A DNA stretch of 64,000 bases, taken from NCBI GenBank assembly GCA_000761475.1, contig JQNW01000001.1, positions 496,001-560,000 on the forward strand, read 5' to 3'. Positions 31,026 through 39,926 of this stretch are shown in pieces. The notes beneath the pieces are model-generated. The model was not told where the DNA came from. It worked only from the letters and a program-made list of their open reading frames with translations, and made no database searches. Both the position numbers and the translations under genes were made by a program. Each line of letters begins with the position of its first letter. The first letter of the stretch is position 1. This stretch comes from Chromohalobacter israelensis. GTDB lineage: Bacteria > Pseudomonadota > Gammaproteobacteria > Pseudomonadales > Halomonadaceae.

Positions 31026-32546
31026 TCAGTTGTCTTCTTCGACGTCGTTATGCAAGTCGACCACGGCGTGGACCGTGTTTTCGCGATGCTTGGCCAGATC
31101 GTTGCGCGCGGCCTCGAGGTCGGCCAGGTAGGCCGCATCGATGTCTCCGGTCACGTACTGGCCGTCGAACACCGAGCAGTCGAATTCCTCGAGGGTCGGA
31201 TTGACGTCGCGGCATGCGGCCTTGAGGTCCTCGAGCTCCTGATAGACGATGCGGTCGGCACCGATCAGCTCGCCGACTTCCTCGTCGCTGCGCCCGTGAG
31301 CGATCAGTTCCGAGGCGACCGGCATGTCGATGCCGTAGACATTGGGATAGCGCACCGGAGGCGCGGCGGAGGCGAAATACACCTTGCGCGCGCCGGCCTC
31401 GCGCGCCATCTGGATGATCTGCTTGCAGGTCGTGCCGCGCACGATGGAGTCGTCGACCAGCAACACGTTCTTGCCCTGAAACTCGACGTCGATGGCGTTG
31501 AGCTTCTGGCGCACCGATTTCTTGCGCTGGGTCTGGCCGGGCATGATGAAGGTCCGCCCGATGTAGCGGTTCTTCATGAAGCCTTCGCGATAGGTGACGC
31601 CCAGGTGCTGCGCCAGTTCCAGCGCCGAGGTACGCGAGGTGTCGGGGATCGGGATCACCACGTCGATGTCATGTTCCGGCCAGTCGCGCAGGATGCGATC
31701 GCCCAGCTTGCGCCCCATTTCCATGCGCGTGCCGTAGACATAGGCGCCGTCGAGGATCGAATCGGGACGCGCCAGGTAGACGTGTTCGAAGATGCAGGGT
31801 GTCAGGCGGGGGCGATCGGCACACTGCTGGGTGTGCACGCGGTTGCCATCGGTTTCGATGAAGATCGCCTCGCCCGGCGCCAGGTCGCGGCACAGCTCGA
31901 AGCCCCCCACGTCCAGCGCCACCGATTCGGAGGCGATCATCACCTCCTGGCCTTCCTCGGTGTCGCGCGTGCCGTAGACCACCGGGCGGATGCCATGGGG
32001 GTCGCGAAACGCCACCATGCCGAAACCGTTGATGAAGGCCACCGCGGCGTAGCCCCCCTGGCAACGGCGGTGCACCCGACGCACCGCATCGAAGATATCG
32101 TCGGGTGTCAGGTGATGTCCCTGCTTGCCGAGCTCGTGCGCGAAGACGTTGAGCAGCACTTCCGAGTCGGAGCTGGTGTTGATGTGGCGCAGGTCGGAAA
32201 AGAACAGCTCGCGCTTGAGCTGTTCGGAGTTGGTCAGGTTGCCGTTGTGCGCCAGGGAGATCCCGTAGGGCGAATTGACGTAGAACGGCTGCGACTCCGC
32301 TTCGCTCGACGAGCCCGCGGTGGGATAGCGGATATGCCCGATGCCCATGTTGCCGCGCAGGCGCGTCATGTGACGCGTGTGGAAGACATCCCGCACCAGC
32401 CCGTTGCTCTTGCGCAACAGGAAGCGTCCCTCATGCCATGTCATCATCCCGGCGGCATCCTGGCCACGGTGTTGGAGCACTGTCAGCGCGTCATACAGCG
32501 ACTGATTGACCGCCTGATTGGCCATGAGGCCCACGATACCGCACAT
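31026..32546 (-). CDS. purF: amidophosphoribosyltransferase
   Basis: Catalyses the first committed step of purine synthesis, PRPP plus glutamine to phosphoribosylamine. 506 aa. Cys2 in MCGIVGL is the N-terminal glutaminase nucleophile after Met removal; RYPTAG and NGNLTN line the glutamine site. The phosphoribosyltransferase domain has the PRPP-binding [13 protein letters not shown] motif, preceded by [12 protein letters not shown]. Next to cvpA (89 nt gap), as in E. coli. Confidence 0.97.
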   Translation of the reverse strand: MCGIVGLMANQAVNQSLYDALTVLQHRGQDAAGMMTWHEGRFLLRKSNGLVRDVFHTRHMTRLRGNMGIGHIRYPTAGSSSEAESQPFYVNSPYGISLAHNGNLTNSEQLKRELFFSDLRHINTSSDSEVLLNVFAHELGKQGHHLTPDDIFDAVRRVHRRCQGGYAAVAFINGFGMVAFRDPHGIRPVVYGTRDTEEGQEVMIASESVALDVGGFELCRDLAPGEAIFIETDGNRVHTQQCADRPRLTPCIFEHVYLARPDSILDGAYVYGTRMEMGRKLGDRILRDWPEHDIDVVIPIPDTSRTSALELAQHLGVTYREGFMKNRYIGRTFIMPGQTQRKKSVRQKLNAIDVEFQGKNVLLVDDSIVRGTTCKQIIQMAREAGARKVYFASAAPPVRYPNVYGIDMPVASELIAHGRSDEEVGELIGADRIVYQELEDLKAACRDVNPTLEEFDCSVFDGQYVTGDIDAAYLADLEAARNDLAKHRENTVHAVVDLHNDVEEDN

Positions 32547-32635
32547 TGCGCCTTTACCTCGCTTGCCTTGGGAGTGGCGAGCGATCGCCGAACCGCGTCG
32601 CTCGCGTCAAAAACCTGTGATACATGCGCGCCGTC

Positions 32636-33232
32636 TCACGGCGCCCTGGTGTCCGGCGGCGTGCCGTCCTCGGTCTCGGGCGGGCGCGACTCGAGCACGT
32701 CCTGGGCCGCGTCGCGCCCCGTATCGCGCAACGCGCGCTCGGCCTCCGAGGTGTCGATCTCCCACGCCTCCAGTCGCTTCACCGACCAGTCCCGCAACTG
32801 CTCGAACGCCGGGCGCAGTTGCGCGTTCTGCCAGGCGGCCAGTCCCGACAGTGGCGTCAGGGTCAGAATGACCGTGGCCAGCACCAGGATCAGTGCGCCA
32901 CGCGCGGCACCGAACGCCGCCCCTGCCACGCGATTGAAAAAGCCCATGCCGACCCATTCGATGGCGGCATTGATCATGCGGATCAAGAACCCGCAGAGCA
33001 TGACGATGACGAAGATGACCAGCACGAACCCGAGGACCAGGCGTATGTCGGGATGCTCGATATAGGGCGCCAGCATCTCGGCCACCGCCGGGGCGAACAT
33101 GCGCGCGCCCAGCAGGGCCGCCACCCAGGCGGCCAGTCCCAGCGCCTCACGTACCAGACCGCGCATGAAACCGGCCAGCATGGAGATCGTCAATACCGCC
33201 AGAAACGCCCAGTCGAGCCACGTCAGCGTCAT
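32636..33232 (-). CDS. cvpA: CvpA family membrane protein
   Basis: Inner-membrane protein named for colicin V production. 198 aa with four hydrophobic helices; LDWAFLAVLTISMLAGFMRG is typical of the N-terminus and a Gly-rich third segment follows. The C-terminal 40 residues are soluble and charged. The ATG at 33232 shares one base with the dedD stop (TGATG), indicating translational coupling. In some bacteria CvpA affects envelope integrity; its biochemical function is not established. The TTG immediately upstream could also initiate. Confidence 0.92.
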   Translation of the reverse strand: MTLTWLDWAFLAVLTISMLAGFMRGLVREALGLAAWVAALLGARMFAPAVAEMLAPYIEHPDIRLVLGFVLVIFVIVMLCGFLIRMINAAIEWVGMGFFNRVAGAAFGAARGALILVLATVILTLTPLSGLAAWQNAQLRPAFEQLRDWSVKRLEAWEIDTSEAERALRDTGRDAAQDVLESRPPETEDGTPPDTRAP

Positions 33233-33897
33233 CAATCCTCCCGCACGCGGATCAGCAGCCCCTGGATGTTGGCGTCTTCCTTGAGTTGGGTACGCACACG
33301 CTCGCCTTCATCGGAAGAATCGAACGGCCCCACGTAAACCGTGGTCAAGTCGTTGTCGCGCGGGCGCTGATAGGCATTGAAGCCTTGCGACGAGAGCTGC
33401 TCGACGAGACGCTCTGCATTGCCGGGCTGACCGAAGCTGCCCACCTGTACCGCCCAGCCGCCACTGGCCTGGGTCGTGGCGGACGGTTCATCATTCGAGG
33501 CGCGCTCCTCGGTGGATGAGGTCGACTGCTGCGCAATGGCAGCGATGGGGTCCTCGTCACCGGGAGCGTCCGCATTCCGGTCGGCGGCATCCTCGGCAGG
33601 CTCTGCCTCGTCGGACGCCGGAGGCGACGCCTCCGAGGCCGCCCCGTCGGGCGCACCGAGCTGTGCCTGGGTCGCCGGCACGGGCGGTTCGCCATCGACG
33701 GCACCGTCGAGCGCCTCGGGAGGCGTGGGCGTCTCGACATCGCGTTGATCCACGGGAATCGGCTGCTCGATGGTCAACACCGGTTCGGGACGCTCGCTAC
33801 GCGGCGTCGGCTCATCGAACAGCATCGGCAAGAAGATCACCGCCAGCGCCACCAGGATAATGGCGCCGCTGATGCGCTCACGCATTCCGTACTTCAT
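33232..33897 (-). CDS. dedD: SPOR-domain cell division protein DedD
   Basis: Single-pass inner-membrane protein that binds denuded septal peptidoglycan through its SPOR domain. 221 aa: MKYGMRERISGAIILVALAV starts the membrane anchor, followed by an acidic Pro/Glu/Ala-rich periplasmic linker (about residues 35-140). The C-terminal SPOR domain reads GWAVQVGSFGQPGNAERLVE and so on. The ATG at 33897 has AAGGAG 7 nt upstream and overlaps the folC stop as ATGA. folC-dedD-cvpA-purF order matches E. coli. Confidence 0.93.
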   Translation of the reverse strand: MKYGMRERISGAIILVALAVIFLPMLFDEPTPRSERPEPVLTIEQPIPVDQRDVETPTPPEALDGAVDGEPPVPATQAQLGAPDGAASEASPPASDEAEPAEDAADRNADAPGDEDPIAAIAQQSTSSTEERASNDEPSATTQASGGWAVQVGSFGQPGNAERLVEQLSSQGFNAYQRPRDNDLTTVYVGPFDSSDEGERVRTQLKEDANIQGLLIRVRED

Positions 33898-35207
33898 GAC
33901 GCACTCCTTGAACTCGCCACACCCAGCGTTTCCAGTGCGGCAAGCGCCTCGGCAACGGTCCAGAACGATCCACAGACCAGAATGTCGTCGCCATTGTCCA
34001 TGTTCGCATGCAACCACCGCACGCCGTCCTCGGGTGAGGCTCCCTGATGCAGGACCTTGGCGCCCCGCCCTTCCACAAACGTCGCCAGCTGCGCCGCATC
34101 ACGCGCCCGATCCCCGCTCAGAGAGACGGTGACCCAGGCATCGATCTGCGGCGCCAGCGCCGCGATGACCCCATCGGCATCCTTGTCGGCCAGCATGCCC
34201 AGCAGACACAAGCGCCGCCCGCGACGTGGGCGCTGCGCGAGCTGCCCGGCCACATAGGCGGCGGCATGCGGGTTGTGCCCGACATCCAGACACCAGGGAC
34301 CCATCCATTGCAGACGACCGGCCAGCACCACCCGCGACAGGGCGCGGCGGGTAGCGGTTTCGTCGAGCATCACGTCGGCCAGCGCCAGGGCCTGCAGGGC
34401 GACCGCGGCATTGTCCAGCGGCAGACCGGGGTCCGGCAGGCCGTGCAGCGCCACCTTCTCGCCACCGGGCGCGGTGCCTTGCCATTGCCACTCGCTCCCC
34501 TCCTGGCCGCGGTCATCCATGCGCCAGGCAAAGGCCTCCTGGAGCGCGAAAACCGGCGCTGACAGTGCGTCGGCACGTTCGCGCACACTGGCGGGCAACG
34601 TCGTGCTGCCCAGCACCGCGGGCCGTCCCGCACGCAGGATACCGGCCTTTTCCCGGCCTATCGTATCGAGATGGGTCCCCAGAAACGCCGCATGGTCCTG
34701 AGCCACCGTCGTGACCACGGCCACGTCCGGGTCGATGACATTGACCGCATCCAGGCGCCCGCCCAGACCGACTTCGAGAAGCGCGACATCCGGCTGCCAG
34801 CGTGCGATCAACCAGAGCGCCGCCAGCGTGCCCGCCTCGAAATACGTGAGCGTGATCGGATCGCCATCGAGGCGCGCTGCCTCGACGGCTTCGAAGCCCT
34901 CCACCAAGGCAGCATCGTCGGCTTCGCACCCTGCAAGACGCAGGCGCTCGTTGTAACGCAGTAGATGGGGGGAGGTGTAGGCAGCGGTCCGCAGGCCATG
35001 CTCGCGAGCGACCGCCTCGAGCATGGCCACGGTCGACCCCTTGCCGTTGGTCCCGGCCACGGTGATCACGCGCGTGGCCAAGGGCGTATCGAGCAGCGCC
35101 AGCCGCCGCGCGACCTCGGCCACGCGTTCCAGGCCCAGATCGATCGCCACGGGGTGCTGGCGTTCGAGACGCGCCAGCCAGGCCTGCAGGGAGGTCGCGG
35201 CATTCAT
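33894..35207 (-). CDS. folC: bifunctional folylpolyglutamate / dihydrofolate synthase
   Basis: Adds glutamate to folates and makes dihydrofolate from dihydropteroate. 437 aa, Mur-ligase-like. VAGTNGKGSTVAMLEA is the ATP loop; AAYTSPHLLRYNER and FEAGTLAALW follow in the N-terminal domain; LEVGLGGRLDAVNVI and TTVAQDH are the characteristic central motifs, and DVGHNPHAA lies in the C-terminal domain. It abuts accD with no gap. Confidence 0.95.
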   Translation of the reverse strand: MNAATSLQAWLARLERQHPVAIDLGLERVAEVARRLALLDTPLATRVITVAGTNGKGSTVAMLEAVAREHGLRTAAYTSPHLLRYNERLRLAGCEADDAALVEGFEAVEAARLDGDPITLTYFEAGTLAALWLIARWQPDVALLEVGLGGRLDAVNVIDPDVAVVTTVAQDHAAFLGTHLDTIGREKAGILRAGRPAVLGSTTLPASVRERADALSAPVFALQEAFAWRMDDRGQEGSEWQWQGTAPGGEKVALHGLPDPGLPLDNAAVALQALALADVMLDETATRRALSRVVLAGRLQWMGPWCLDVGHNPHAAAYVAGQLAQRPRRGRRLCLLGMLADKDADGVIAALAPQIDAWVTVSLSGDRARDAAQLATFVEGRGAKVLHQGASPEDGVRWLHANMDNGDDILVCGSFWTVAEALAALETLGVASSRSAS

Positions 35208-36140
35208 TCAGTGATCGGCCTGGGAGAACTCGTCCAGTGTCGATTGCGATGCCGTGTCGTCGGGCTCGGCATCACGATCCTGATGCGGCTGGTGTGTCAA
35301 CTTGCGCATGACGCTACCCAGGCGCTCGCGCATGTCGTGGCGATGAACGATCATGTCCACCGTACCGTGCTCGAGCAGGAACTCGCTGCGCTGGAAGCCT
35401 TCCGGCAGCTGTTCACGCACGGTCTGCTCGATGACGCGCGGCCCGGCGAAACCGATCAGGGCGTTGGGCTCGGCGACATTGATATCACCCAGCATGGCCA
35501 GCGAGGCGGACACCCCACCGAACACCGGATCGGTGAGCACCGAGATATAAGGCACGCCTTCCTGCTTGAGCTTTTCCAGCGCGGCGGAGGTCTTGGCCAT
35601 CTGCATCAGCGAGAACAGGGCTTCCTGCATGCGCGCGCCGCCAGAGGCCGCGAAACATACCAGCGGAACGCCCTCTTCACGGGCCTGGGTCGCGGCACGC
35701 ACGAACTTTTCGCCCACCACGGCCCCCATCGAGCCGCCCATGAAACTGAACTCGAAGGCCACCGCCACGACAGGCAGACCATCGAGCTTGCCACGCATGG
35801 CGATCAAGGCGTCGTTTTCGTCAGTCTCTTTCTGGGCCGCCGCGAGGCGATCCTTGTATTTCTTGGAATCGCGGAACTTGAGCCGGTCGACCGGCTGCAG
35901 GTCGGCGGCGATTTCCTCGCGGCCTTCCGTATCCAGAAACCAGTTGAGACGCTTGCGGGCCGTCAGACGCAGATGGTGATCGCATTTCGGGCACACGCTC
36001 TGGTGGCGCTCCAGCTCGGGGAGATAGAGCACCGCCTCGCAATTGGGGCACTTACGCCACAGGCCATCCGGCACGCTTTTCCGGCGATCGGCTCGCTGGG
36101 TACGGCTCATTGACGGCACGATTTTGTCTAGCCAGCTCAT
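35208..36140 (-). CDS. accD: acetyl-CoA carboxylase carboxyltransferase subunit beta
   Basis: Part of the carboxyltransferase that makes malonyl-CoA for fatty acid synthesis. 310 aa. The N-terminal zinc ribbon CPNC and CPKC pair ([10 protein letters not shown] ... VCPKCDHHL) is intact, followed by the crotonase-fold domain with [16 protein letters not shown] and GRVIEQT-like [11 protein letters not shown]. The C-terminal tail is acidic and unstructured. The ATG at 36140 gives the typical MSWLDKIVP start, although its Shine-Dalgarno site is weak. Confidence 0.96.
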   Translation of the reverse strand: MSWLDKIVPSMSRTQRADRRKSVPDGLWRKCPNCEAVLYLPELERHQSVCPKCDHHLRLTARKRLNWFLDTEGREEIAADLQPVDRLKFRDSKKYKDRLAAAQKETDENDALIAMRGKLDGLPVVAVAFEFSFMGGSMGAVVGEKFVRAATQAREEGVPLVCFAASGGARMQEALFSLMQMAKTSAALEKLKQEGVPYISVLTDPVFGGVSASLAMLGDINVAEPNALIGFAGPRVIEQTVREQLPEGFQRSEFLLEHGTVDMIVHRHDMRERLGSVMRKLTHQPHQDRDAEPDDTASQSTLDEFSQADH

Positions 36141-36233
36141 GGTTCTGAGACGCTTCCGTGTTGCTTGTCTGACGCATGAAGCCACATCCGTGGCCCCATG
36201 CAGCGAATAGTCGTTGGCGAATGCCGTAGGGCG

Positions 36234-37049
36234 TCAGCGGCCGTCGGAACGGTCCAGCGCATCGCGCATGTCGCCGAGCACCGCCTTGAGCGCCGCCGGT
36301 ATGGTCTCGGGGGTCTCGGCGTTTTCGGCGATGCGCGACACCAGAGCACTGCCGACGATGACCCCGTCGGCCACCCGGCCCACTGCCGCCGCCGTGTCGC
36401 CATCCCGAATCCCGAACCCGACGCATAGCGGCAGGTCGGTTATCTCGCGAAGCGGCGCCAACTGGCGCTCGACGGCATCGACGTCCAGCGAGGCGGCACC
36501 GGTAACGCCCTTGAGCGATACGTAGTACAGATAGCCTTCGCCATGTCGACATATTGTAGCGGCCCGCGACGGCGAGGTGGTAGGGGCAAGCAGAAAGATC
36601 GACTGCAGCCCGTGCTCGGAGAACAGCGGTGCGACCTCAGCCATCTCCTCCGGCGGCATGTCGACCATCAGCACGCCGTCGACGCCCGCCTCTCGCGCTC
36701 GCCGTGCGAAATGCTCGTATCCCATGCGCTCGACGGGGTTGAGATACCCCATCAGGACCACGGGCGTTTCCGCATCGGTGGCGCGAAACGTCGCGACCAT
36801 GTCGAGAACATCGGTCAACCGCGTGCCCTTGGCGAGCGCACGCTCGCAGGCTTTCTGGATCACTGGGCCATCGGCCATGGGGTCGGAAAACGGCACGCCC
36901 AGCTCCAGCACGTCGGCGCCAGCCTCGACGCAGGCGTGCATGAACCCCACGGTATGCTGCGGCGCGGGATCGCCCGCGGTGATATAAGGAATCAACGCGC
37001 GGCGCTGTTGAGACTTGAGCGCCGCGAAGCGTTTATCGATACGATTCAT
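36234..37049 (-). CDS. trpA: tryptophan synthase alpha subunit
   Basis: Cleaves indole-3-glycerol phosphate and channels indole to TrpB. 271 aa, TIM barrel. The catalytic Glu lies in [18 protein letters not shown] and the catalytic Asp in VDMPPEE; the phosphate loops GVTGA and GFGIRDGD are present. Two ATGs compete: the one at 37049 has GGAG at 8 nt and is preferred; 37055 would have it at only 2 nt. It follows trpB by 20 nt. The very long frame extending to 38069 is antisense noise within trpB, read in another frame. Confidence 0.96.
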   Translation of the reverse strand: MNRIDKRFAALKSQQRRALIPYITAGDPAPQHTVGFMHACVEAGADVLELGVPFSDPMADGPVIQKACERALAKGTRLTDVLDMVATFRATDAETPVVLMGYLNPVERMGYEHFARRAREAGVDGVLMVDMPPEEMAEVAPLFSEHGLQSIFLLAPTTSPSRAATICRHGEGYLYYVSLKGVTGAASLDVDAVERQLAPLREITDLPLCVGFGIRDGDTAAAVGRVADGVIVGSALVSRIAENAETPETIPAALKAVLGDMRDALDRSDGR

Positions 37050-37069
37050 AGTCATGTCTCCGCCAGCGC

Positions 37070-38284
37070 TTAGAATTCCAGACCGTCGATCTTGGCCACC
37101 GTGTGGATGTCCTTGTCGCCACGCCCGGAGAGATTGACGATGATGTGCTGGTCGGGACGCATGGTCGGTGCCAGAACCTTGGCATGCGCCAGGGCATGGG
37201 CCGACTCCAGCGCGGGCATGATGCCCTCGACGCGCGTCAGCTCGCGGAACGCGGCAAGAACCGCGTCGTCGTTGGCCGCCACGTACTGAACCCGGCCGAC
37301 ATCCTTCCACAGCGCATGCTCGGGGCCGACACCAGGATAGTCGAGCCCGGCAGAGATCGAGTGCGTATCCGAGACCTGGCCCCCCTCGTCGGACATCAGG
37401 TAGGTCCGGTTGCCATGCAGCACCCCGCTGGGGGCATTGGCGGTCAGCGGCGCGGCGTGACGCCCGGTCTCGACACCGTCGCCGCCGGCTTCGACACCGT
37501 ACATGGCCACGTCCTCGTCCTCGAGGAAGGGGTAGAACAGGCCGATGGCATTGGAACCGCCGCCGACACAGGCCACCAGGGCATCCGGCAGGCGACCGAT
37601 CTGAGCGAAGCTCTGCTCGCGGGCTTCGCGACCGATCACCGACGTGAAGTCGCGCACCATGGCCGGATAAGGATGCGGGCCGGCCACGGTACCGATGATG
37701 TAGAAGGTATCGTCGACATTGGTCACCCAGTCGCGCAGCGCCTCGTTCATGGCGTCCTTGAGGGTTCGCGACCCGGACTCGACCGGATGCACTTCGGCCC
37801 CCAGCAGGCGCATGCGATAGACGTTGAGCTTCTGGCGCTCGACGTCCTCGGCCCCCATGTAGATCTCGCACTTGAGCCCCAGCCGCGCGGCGACGGTGGC
37901 CGTGGCCACGCCATGCTGGCCGGCACCGGTTTCGGCGATGACCCGAGGCTTGCCGCTCTTCTTGGCGAGCAGCGCCTGGCCGATGGTGTTGTTCACCTTG
38001 TGGGCCCCGGTGTGGTTGAGATCCTCGCGCTTGAGCCAGATCTGCGCACCGCCGAGCTGCTGGGACCATCGCTGTGCGTGATACAGCGGAGACGGGCGGC
38101 CCACGTAATGAGCCAGGTCACGGTCGAATTCGGCCTGGAAGTCGACATCGTCGCGAAGGCTCATGTAGGCCTTCTCCAACTCCTCCAGGGCGAAGCTCAG
38201 AGTCTCCGAAACGAACCGGCCACCGTGCGGGCCGAAATGGCCTTGGGCGTCCGGCATTCGGGTCAGGTCGCTGAACTTGGTCAC
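37070..38284 (-). CDS. trpB: tryptophan synthase beta subunit
   Basis: PLP enzyme joining indole and serine to tryptophan. 404 aa. [18 protein letters not shown] holds the PLP lysine; [12 protein letters not shown] and [12 protein letters not shown] (phosphate-binding Gly/Ser/Asn loop) are present. Start: a GTG at 38284 ([18 protein letters not shown]) with AGAGG 8 nt upstream is preferred over a GTG at 38293 that directly abuts the trpF stop. It lies between trpF and trpA, giving trpF-trpB-trpA order. Confidence 0.95.
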   Translation of the reverse strand: MTKFSDLTRMPDAQGHFGPHGGRFVSETLSFALEELEKAYMSLRDDVDFQAEFDRDLAHYVGRPSPLYHAQRWSQQLGGAQIWLKREDLNHTGAHKVNNTIGQALLAKKSGKPRVIAETGAGQHGVATATVAARLGLKCEIYMGAEDVERQKLNVYRMRLLGAEVHPVESGSRTLKDAMNEALRDWVTNVDDTFYIIGTVAGPHPYPAMVRDFTSVIGREAREQSFAQIGRLPDALVACVGGGSNAIGLFYPFLEDEDVAMYGVEAGGDGVETGRHAAPLTANAPSGVLHGNRTYLMSDEGGQVSDTHSISAGLDYPGVGPEHALWKDVGRVQYVAANDDAVLAAFRELTRVEGIMPALESAHALAHAKVLAPTMRPDQHIIVNLSGRGDKDIHTVAKIDGLEF

Positions 38285-38295
38285 GAATGACACCT

Positions 38296-38931
38296 CTATG
38301 GGGCTTGGGTATGGGACACTTGGGACAGAAATGCCCGGATGCGCGCAGGATCCTTGAGACCCTTTTCCGCCTCGACGCCTCCCGAGACGTCGACGGCATA
38401 GGGCCGGACCCGGTGAATGGCTTCGGCGACGTTGTCCGCCGTCAAGCCTCCCGCGAGAATAACAGGTTTTGCCAGGTTTGCGGGGATTCGCGACCAGTCG
38501 AAGGTCTCCCCGGTGCCTCCGGGAACGCCGGGACGGTAGGCATCCAGCAGCAGACCGCGCGCCGCATCGTAACGGGGCGCCTCGGCATGCAGGTCGATGC
38601 CGTCGCGCATGCGCAATGCCTTGATCCAGGGAATATCGAGACGCGCGCAGTCGTCGGGGGACTCGTTGCCGTGGAGCTGCACGAGATCCAGGTGGCGTGC
38701 GCAGCGCCGAATCTCGTCATCGGCCTGGTCGACGAACAGCCCCACTCGGGTCACGAACGCCGGCACGCGGGCGGCCAGGCGCGCCAGCCGGGCTTCGTCG
38801 ATGGCCCGCGAGCTGCCCGGCCACAGGACGAACCCCAGCGCATCGGCGCCCGCCGCCACCGCAGCGTCGATGTCCTCTTCCCGGGTCAGGCCACAGATCT
38901 TCACGCGCGTACGCTGCATCGGTGACGTCAT
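38296..38931 (-). CDS. trpF: phosphoribosylanthranilate isomerase
   Basis: Isomerises N-(5-phosphoribosyl)anthranilate in tryptophan synthesis. 211 aa, monofunctional. [16 protein letters not shown] contains the catalytic Cys and GADALGFV follows; QLHGNE and [11 protein letters not shown] and DVSGGVE (catalytic Asp and phosphate loop) are all present. The ATG at 38931 has GGAGG 7 nt upstream and overlaps the truA stop as ATGA. Confidence 0.95.
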   Translation of the reverse strand: MTSPMQRTRVKICGLTREEDIDAAVAAGADALGFVLWPGSSRAIDEARLARLAARVPAFVTRVGLFVDQADDEIRRCARHLDLVQLHGNESPDDCARLDIPWIKALRMRDGIDLHAEAPRYDAARGLLLDAYRPGVPGGTGETFDWSRIPANLAKPVILAGGLTADNVAEAIHRVRPYAVDVSGGVEAEKGLKDPARIRAFLSQVSHTQAP

Positions 38932-39854
38932 GATGACACCTCCCGGCGCGGCGGATGGACACGACGCTGACGCCGCGCTCGCGCCCACTCGCTATCGGGC
39001 AGGCGGCGCTCCCCGGTCCACTCGCCGAGAAACGCCAGCAGATTGGGTCCCAGTGGTTCCTTCGGCAACACGAAGCGCTCGTCATACAGCGCATCGACGA
39101 AATGCAGTCCACATCCCGGCGCCGTGACATTGCCTTGCGTCCGGTCGCGAAGCGCCAGCAGCTCGCCGAGGTAGTCGGTCGAGTGATCGCCCCGCCCGAC
39201 CGCCACCAGGGCGCCGGCGATATTGCGAATCATGTGATGCAAGAAGGCATTGGCCTGAATGTCGATCACCACCAGTTGGCCATAGCGACGCACCTCGATG
39301 AAGTGCACATGCCGCCACCGGCTCTTCGACTGACAACCCGCGGCACGAAAACTGGAAAAGTCATGCTCGCCGACCAGCGCCTGGGCAGCGGCATGCATGC
39401 GCTCGGCATCCAGAGGCTCACGGCACCAGGTCGCATTGGCGCGCTCCAGCACCGGCCGCGATGGCTGATTGAGGATCACGTAGCGATAGCGCCGGGCCAG
39501 TGCGGAGAGGCGTGCATGGAAATCGTCGGCGACCGGCACGACCCAGCGTAGCGCGACATCGCGCGGCAGATTGGCATTGGCACCGAAGAGCCAGGCCTTC
39601 TGGGTGCGTGTCACCGGGGCGTCGAAATGCACCACCTGGCGCGTCGCATGCACGCCACTGTCGGTCCGCCCGCTGCACAGGACCTGAACCGGCGCATTGG
39701 CGATCCGCGAAAGCGCGGTTTCCAGCGTCCCCTGCACCGAGGCAGCGTGCTTGAGCCGCTGCCAGCCACAATACGCACTGCCGTCATACTCGACGCCCAT
39801 GGCAAGGCGCCCCTGTAGCGGCTGGCGATCATCCTGAAACTCAAAAAATGCCAT
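38928..39854 (-). CDS. truA: tRNA pseudouridine(38-40) synthase
   Basis: Converts U38-U40 of tRNAs to pseudouridine. 308 aa. GVEYDGSAYCGWQR begins the conserved core, the catalytic Asp lies in CSGRTDSGVHA, and FLHHMIRNIAGALV is a further hallmark. The ATG at 39854 gives 18 residues before the core; an internal ATG (MGVEYDG) is an alternative, and neither has a strong Shine-Dalgarno site. The C-terminal 30 residues are Arg-rich. It precedes trpF with an ATGA overlap; the Pseudomonas fimV-truA-trpF order is conserved. Confidence 0.94.
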   Translation of the reverse strand: MAFFEFQDDRQPLQGRLAMGVEYDGSAYCGWQRLKHAASVQGTLETALSRIANAPVQVLCSGRTDSGVHATRQVVHFDAPVTRTQKAWLFGANANLPRDVALRWVVPVADDFHARLSALARRYRYVILNQPSRPVLERANATWCREPLDAERMHAAAQALVGEHDFSSFRAAGCQSKSRWRHVHFIEVRRYGQLVVIDIQANAFLHHMIRNIAGALVAVGRGDHSTDYLGELLALRDRTQGNVTAPGCGLHFVDALYDERFVLPKEPLGPNLLAFLGEWTGERRLPDSEWARARRQRRVHPPRREVSS

Positions 39855-39926
39855 CGAAATCAGCCACGCGAAACCCTCGAATATCGATCACGGAACGGCC
39901 CGACGCCCGGCAGCAAAGCGATGCGC

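Noticed and set aside
30834..33065. 743-aa plus-strand frame over purF and cvpA
   Set aside because: It crosses metZ, purF and cvpA in antisense, which all have strong family motifs.
37056..38069. N-terminal extension of trpA to 611 aa
   Set aside because: The extension lies in another frame of trpB; trpA starts at 37049 with a proper ribosome site.
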